A stretch of DNA of 64,000 nucleotides from contig NZ_CAKASL010000002.1 in NCBI RefSeq assembly GCF_916858655.1, forward strand, positions 744,001 to 808,000. The letters run 5' to 3'. Each line of letters begins with the position of its first letter. Positions within the stretch are counted from its first letter, which is position 1. Shown piece by piece: positions 62,393 to 64,000 of the stretch. The notes beneath the pieces were generated by a model, which had not been told where the DNA came from, ran no database searches, and worked only from the letters and a program-made list of their open reading frames with translations. Origin of the DNA: Aeromicrobium sp. Leaf350. GTDB taxonomy: Bacteria > Actinomycetota > Actinomycetes > Propionibacteriales > Nocardioidaceae. The position numbers were made by a program, and so were the translations under genes.

Positions 62393-63481
62393 ATGAACGC
62401 ACGACTGCAGGCCCTGTCCGACGCCGGCGTCTCGATCTGGCTCGACGACCTCTCCCGCGAGCGCCTGGCCTCGGGCAACCTGGCCGAGCTCGTGGCCGAG
62501 AGCAGCGTCGTGGGTGTCACGACCAACCCCACGATCTTCGCGGCGGCCCTGGCCAACGGTGAGCGCTACGCCGCCCAGGTGGCCGAGCTGAAGGCGGCCG
62601 GCACCGCGGTCGACGACACGATCTTCGAGCTCACGACGACCGACGTCCAGGAGGCCTGCGACGTCCTCCGTCCCGTCTACGAGAGCACCGACGGCGTCGA
62701 CGGCCGGGTCTCGATCGAGGTCGATCCGGGCGCGGCCCGCGACACCGACTCGACGGTCGCCCTCGCCCAGAAGCTGTGGGCACGGGTCGACCGTCCCAAC
62801 CTCCTGATCAAGATCCCGGCGACCGAGGAGGGCCTGCCGGCGATCGCCGCCACCATCGCGAAGGGCATCAGCGTCAACGTGACCCTGATCTTCGCCATCG
62901 AGCGCTACGGCGCCGTGATGGATGCCTACCTCTACGGCCTGGAGCAGGCCGCGGCCGAGGGCCGTGACCTGTCGACGATCCACTCGGTGGCGTCGTTCTT
63001 CATCAGCCGCGTCGACTCCGAGGTCGATGCGCGCCTTCCCGAGGACAGCCCGCTGCGCGGCAAGGCAGGGCTGGCGAACGCCCGCCTCGCCTACGCGGCC
63101 TACGCCGAGGTCTTCGGCGGCGAGCGGTTCGCGGCACTCGCCCAGCAGGGTGCTCGTCCGCAGCGTCCGCTCTGGGCGTCCACCGGGGTGAAGAACCCCG
63201 ACCTGCCTGACACGCTGTACTTGAGCGACCTCGTCGTGGCCGGCACCGTCAACACGGTCCCCGAGAAGACTCTCCAGGCCTTCGCCGACCACGGTGAGGT
63301 CCGGGGTGACACGGTCACCGGTACCGAGGCCGAGTCGCAGCAGGTCATCGACCAGCTCGCCGAGGCCGGCATCGACTACGACGAGGTCGTCAAGAAGCTC
63401 GAGGACGAAGGCCTGCAGAAGTTCGACGACTCCTGGGCGGAGCTCGTGCAGACCGTGAGCGACGCGCTGGACGAGGCCTGA
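62393..63481 (+). CDS. tal: Transaldolase
   Basis: This 362-residue transaldolase of the long (actinobacterial) type has the Schiff-base Lys140 (NLLIKIPAT) and the N-terminal [16 protein letters not shown]. It transfers a dihydroxyacetone unit between sugar phosphates. AAGGAG precedes the ATG. It lies 26 bases after tkt. Confidence 0.96.
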   Translation: MNARLQALSDAGVSIWLDDLSRERLASGNLAELVAESSVVGVTTNPTIFAAALANGERYAAQVAELKAAGTAVDDTIFELTTTDVQEACDVLRPVYESTDGVDGRVSIEVDPGAARDTDSTVALAQKLWARVDRPNLLIKIPATEEGLPAIAATIAKGISVNVTLIFAIERYGAVMDAYLYGLEQAAAEGRDLSTIHSVASFFISRVDSEVDARLPEDSPLRGKAGLANARLAYAAYAEVFGGERFAALAQQGARPQRPLWASTGVKNPDLPDTLYLSDLVVAGTVNTVPEKTLQAFADHGEVRGDTVTGTEAESQQVIDQLAEAGIDYDEVVKKLEDEGLQKFDDSWAELVQTVSDALDEA

Positions 63482-63483
63482 GC

Positions 63484-64000
63484 ATGGGCGTCGTCCACGT
63501 CGCCGCCCCGGTCAAGAGCTACGAGGCCGTCCTGCGCCGGCTCGTCGACGACCGGTTCGCGTCCCGCCTGGCCGCCCGCGACCACACGCTGTGGGGCCGC
63601 GGGGCGGAGGAGGAGGCCGCGAAGCGTCTGGCCTGGGTCGATCTCGCCAAGACCTCCCGCCCCCTGCTCCCCCGCATCGCCGCTGCCCGCGACGACCTCC
63701 GCGCCTCGGGACTCGACCACGTCGTGCTGTGCGGCATGGGCGGGTCGTCGCTGGCCCCGGAGGTCATCTGCGCCACGGCCGGTGTCGAGCTCACGGTGCT
63801 CGACTCCTCCGATCCCGCGATGGTCCGCCAGGCCGTCGGCGACCGACTGGCCACCTCGGTCGTCGTCGTCGCCAGCAAGTCCGGTGGCACCGTCGAGACC
63901 GACAGCCAGCGTCGCACGTTCGAGCAGGCCTACGAGGACGCCGGGCTCTCGGCGAAGGACCACCTGGTCATCGTGACCGACCCGGGCTCCCCCCTCGACG
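63484..64000 (+). CDS. pgi: Glucose-6-phosphate isomerase, 3' partial
   Basis: The gene starts at ATG 63484, two bases after the tal stop, and runs off the window. The 172 codons seen contain CGMGGSSLAPEVI and ASKSGGTVETDSQ, the sugar-phosphate-binding SIS motifs of Pgi. It interconverts glucose-6-phosphate and fructose-6-phosphate. Zwf/OpcA would be expected next in this kind of cluster. Confidence 0.9.
   Translation, partial: MGVVHVAAPVKSYEAVLRRLVDDRFASRLAARDHTLWGRGAEEEAAKRLAWVDLAKTSRPLLPRIAAARDDLRASGLDHVVLCGMGGSSLAPEVICATAGVELTVLDSSDPAMVRQAVGDRLATSVVVVASKSGGTVETDSQRRTFEQAYEDAGLSAKDHLVIVTDPGSPLD

Noticed and set aside
60102..62402. 766-codon open frame opposite transketolase
   Set aside because: Low-complexity, Arg/Gly/Val-rich translation with no domain; a shadow of tkt.

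Overview
The window is about 70% G+C, with dense, mostly non-redundant genes, frequent GTG starts and many 1-4 base start/stop overlaps. This is typical of a high-GC actinobacterium. The gene order ctaB-(divergent)-tkt-tal-pgi, the sufR-sufB-sufD-Rieske-sufC-sufS-sufU-DUF59 operon, dodecin, and the serB and ABC-F genes fit the Nocardioidaceae, perhaps Aeromicrobium. That placement is inference from gene content only. No prophage, CRISPR array or insertion sequence was seen. No gene-free stretch exceeds about 265 bases. Both window edges cut genes: a VWA/CoxE-like protein on the left and glucose-6-phosphate isomerase on the right.

Layout. 1-8 kb: VWA protein, DosS-like GAF histidine kinase, secreted metzincin-type protease, small membrane proteins and a carboxyltransferase. 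8-12.8 kb: ASCH-methyltransferase fusion, tRNA-Leu(GAG), DivIVA-like and DUF445 proteins, and two membrane metallopeptidases. 12.8-18 kb: hrpA, then an AbiEi/DUF559-like endonuclease gene bracketed by two inverted copies of a 64-68 base hairpin repeat, then an FKBP isomerase. 18-26 kb: alcohol dehydrogenase, MarR/DUF952 pair, paired acyl-CoA dehydrogenases, def, and assorted enzymes. 26-31 kb: a tightly coupled NfeD-SPFH-bluB operon, ABC ATPase, serB, a lipoprotein and dodecin. 31-41 kb: SURF1, ABC-F, lipoproteins, a TPM protein, and a large LuxR-type ATPase regulator with a tiny upstream gene. 41-47.7 kb: the complete SUF iron-sulfur assembly operon under SufR. 47.7-55.3 kb: LigD-type polymerase domain, an apparent SOS-controlled small gene, a run of unknown small membrane proteins, a small alarmone synthetase, OsmC, YdeI-like and an ATP-dependent DNA ligase. 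55.5-64 kb: ABC exporter, ctaA, ctaB, tkt, tal and pgi.

Many starts are supported by one pattern: a TANNNT (or NANNNT) hexamer followed by 6-7 bases and then the ATG/GTG. This predicts leaderless transcripts, and I used it to choose several start codons.

Themes: iron-sulfur and heme/copper oxidase biogenesis (suf, ctaA, ctaB, SURF1), the pentose phosphate pathway (tkt, tal, pgi), DNA repair (PolDom, ligase, SOS box) and envelope/lipoprotein functions. The best candidates for something new are the SOS-box small gene, the repeat-bracketed endonuclease, the membrane-anchored twin bL12-like protein, the ASCH-methyltransferase fusion and the bluB-SPFH-NfeD coupling.
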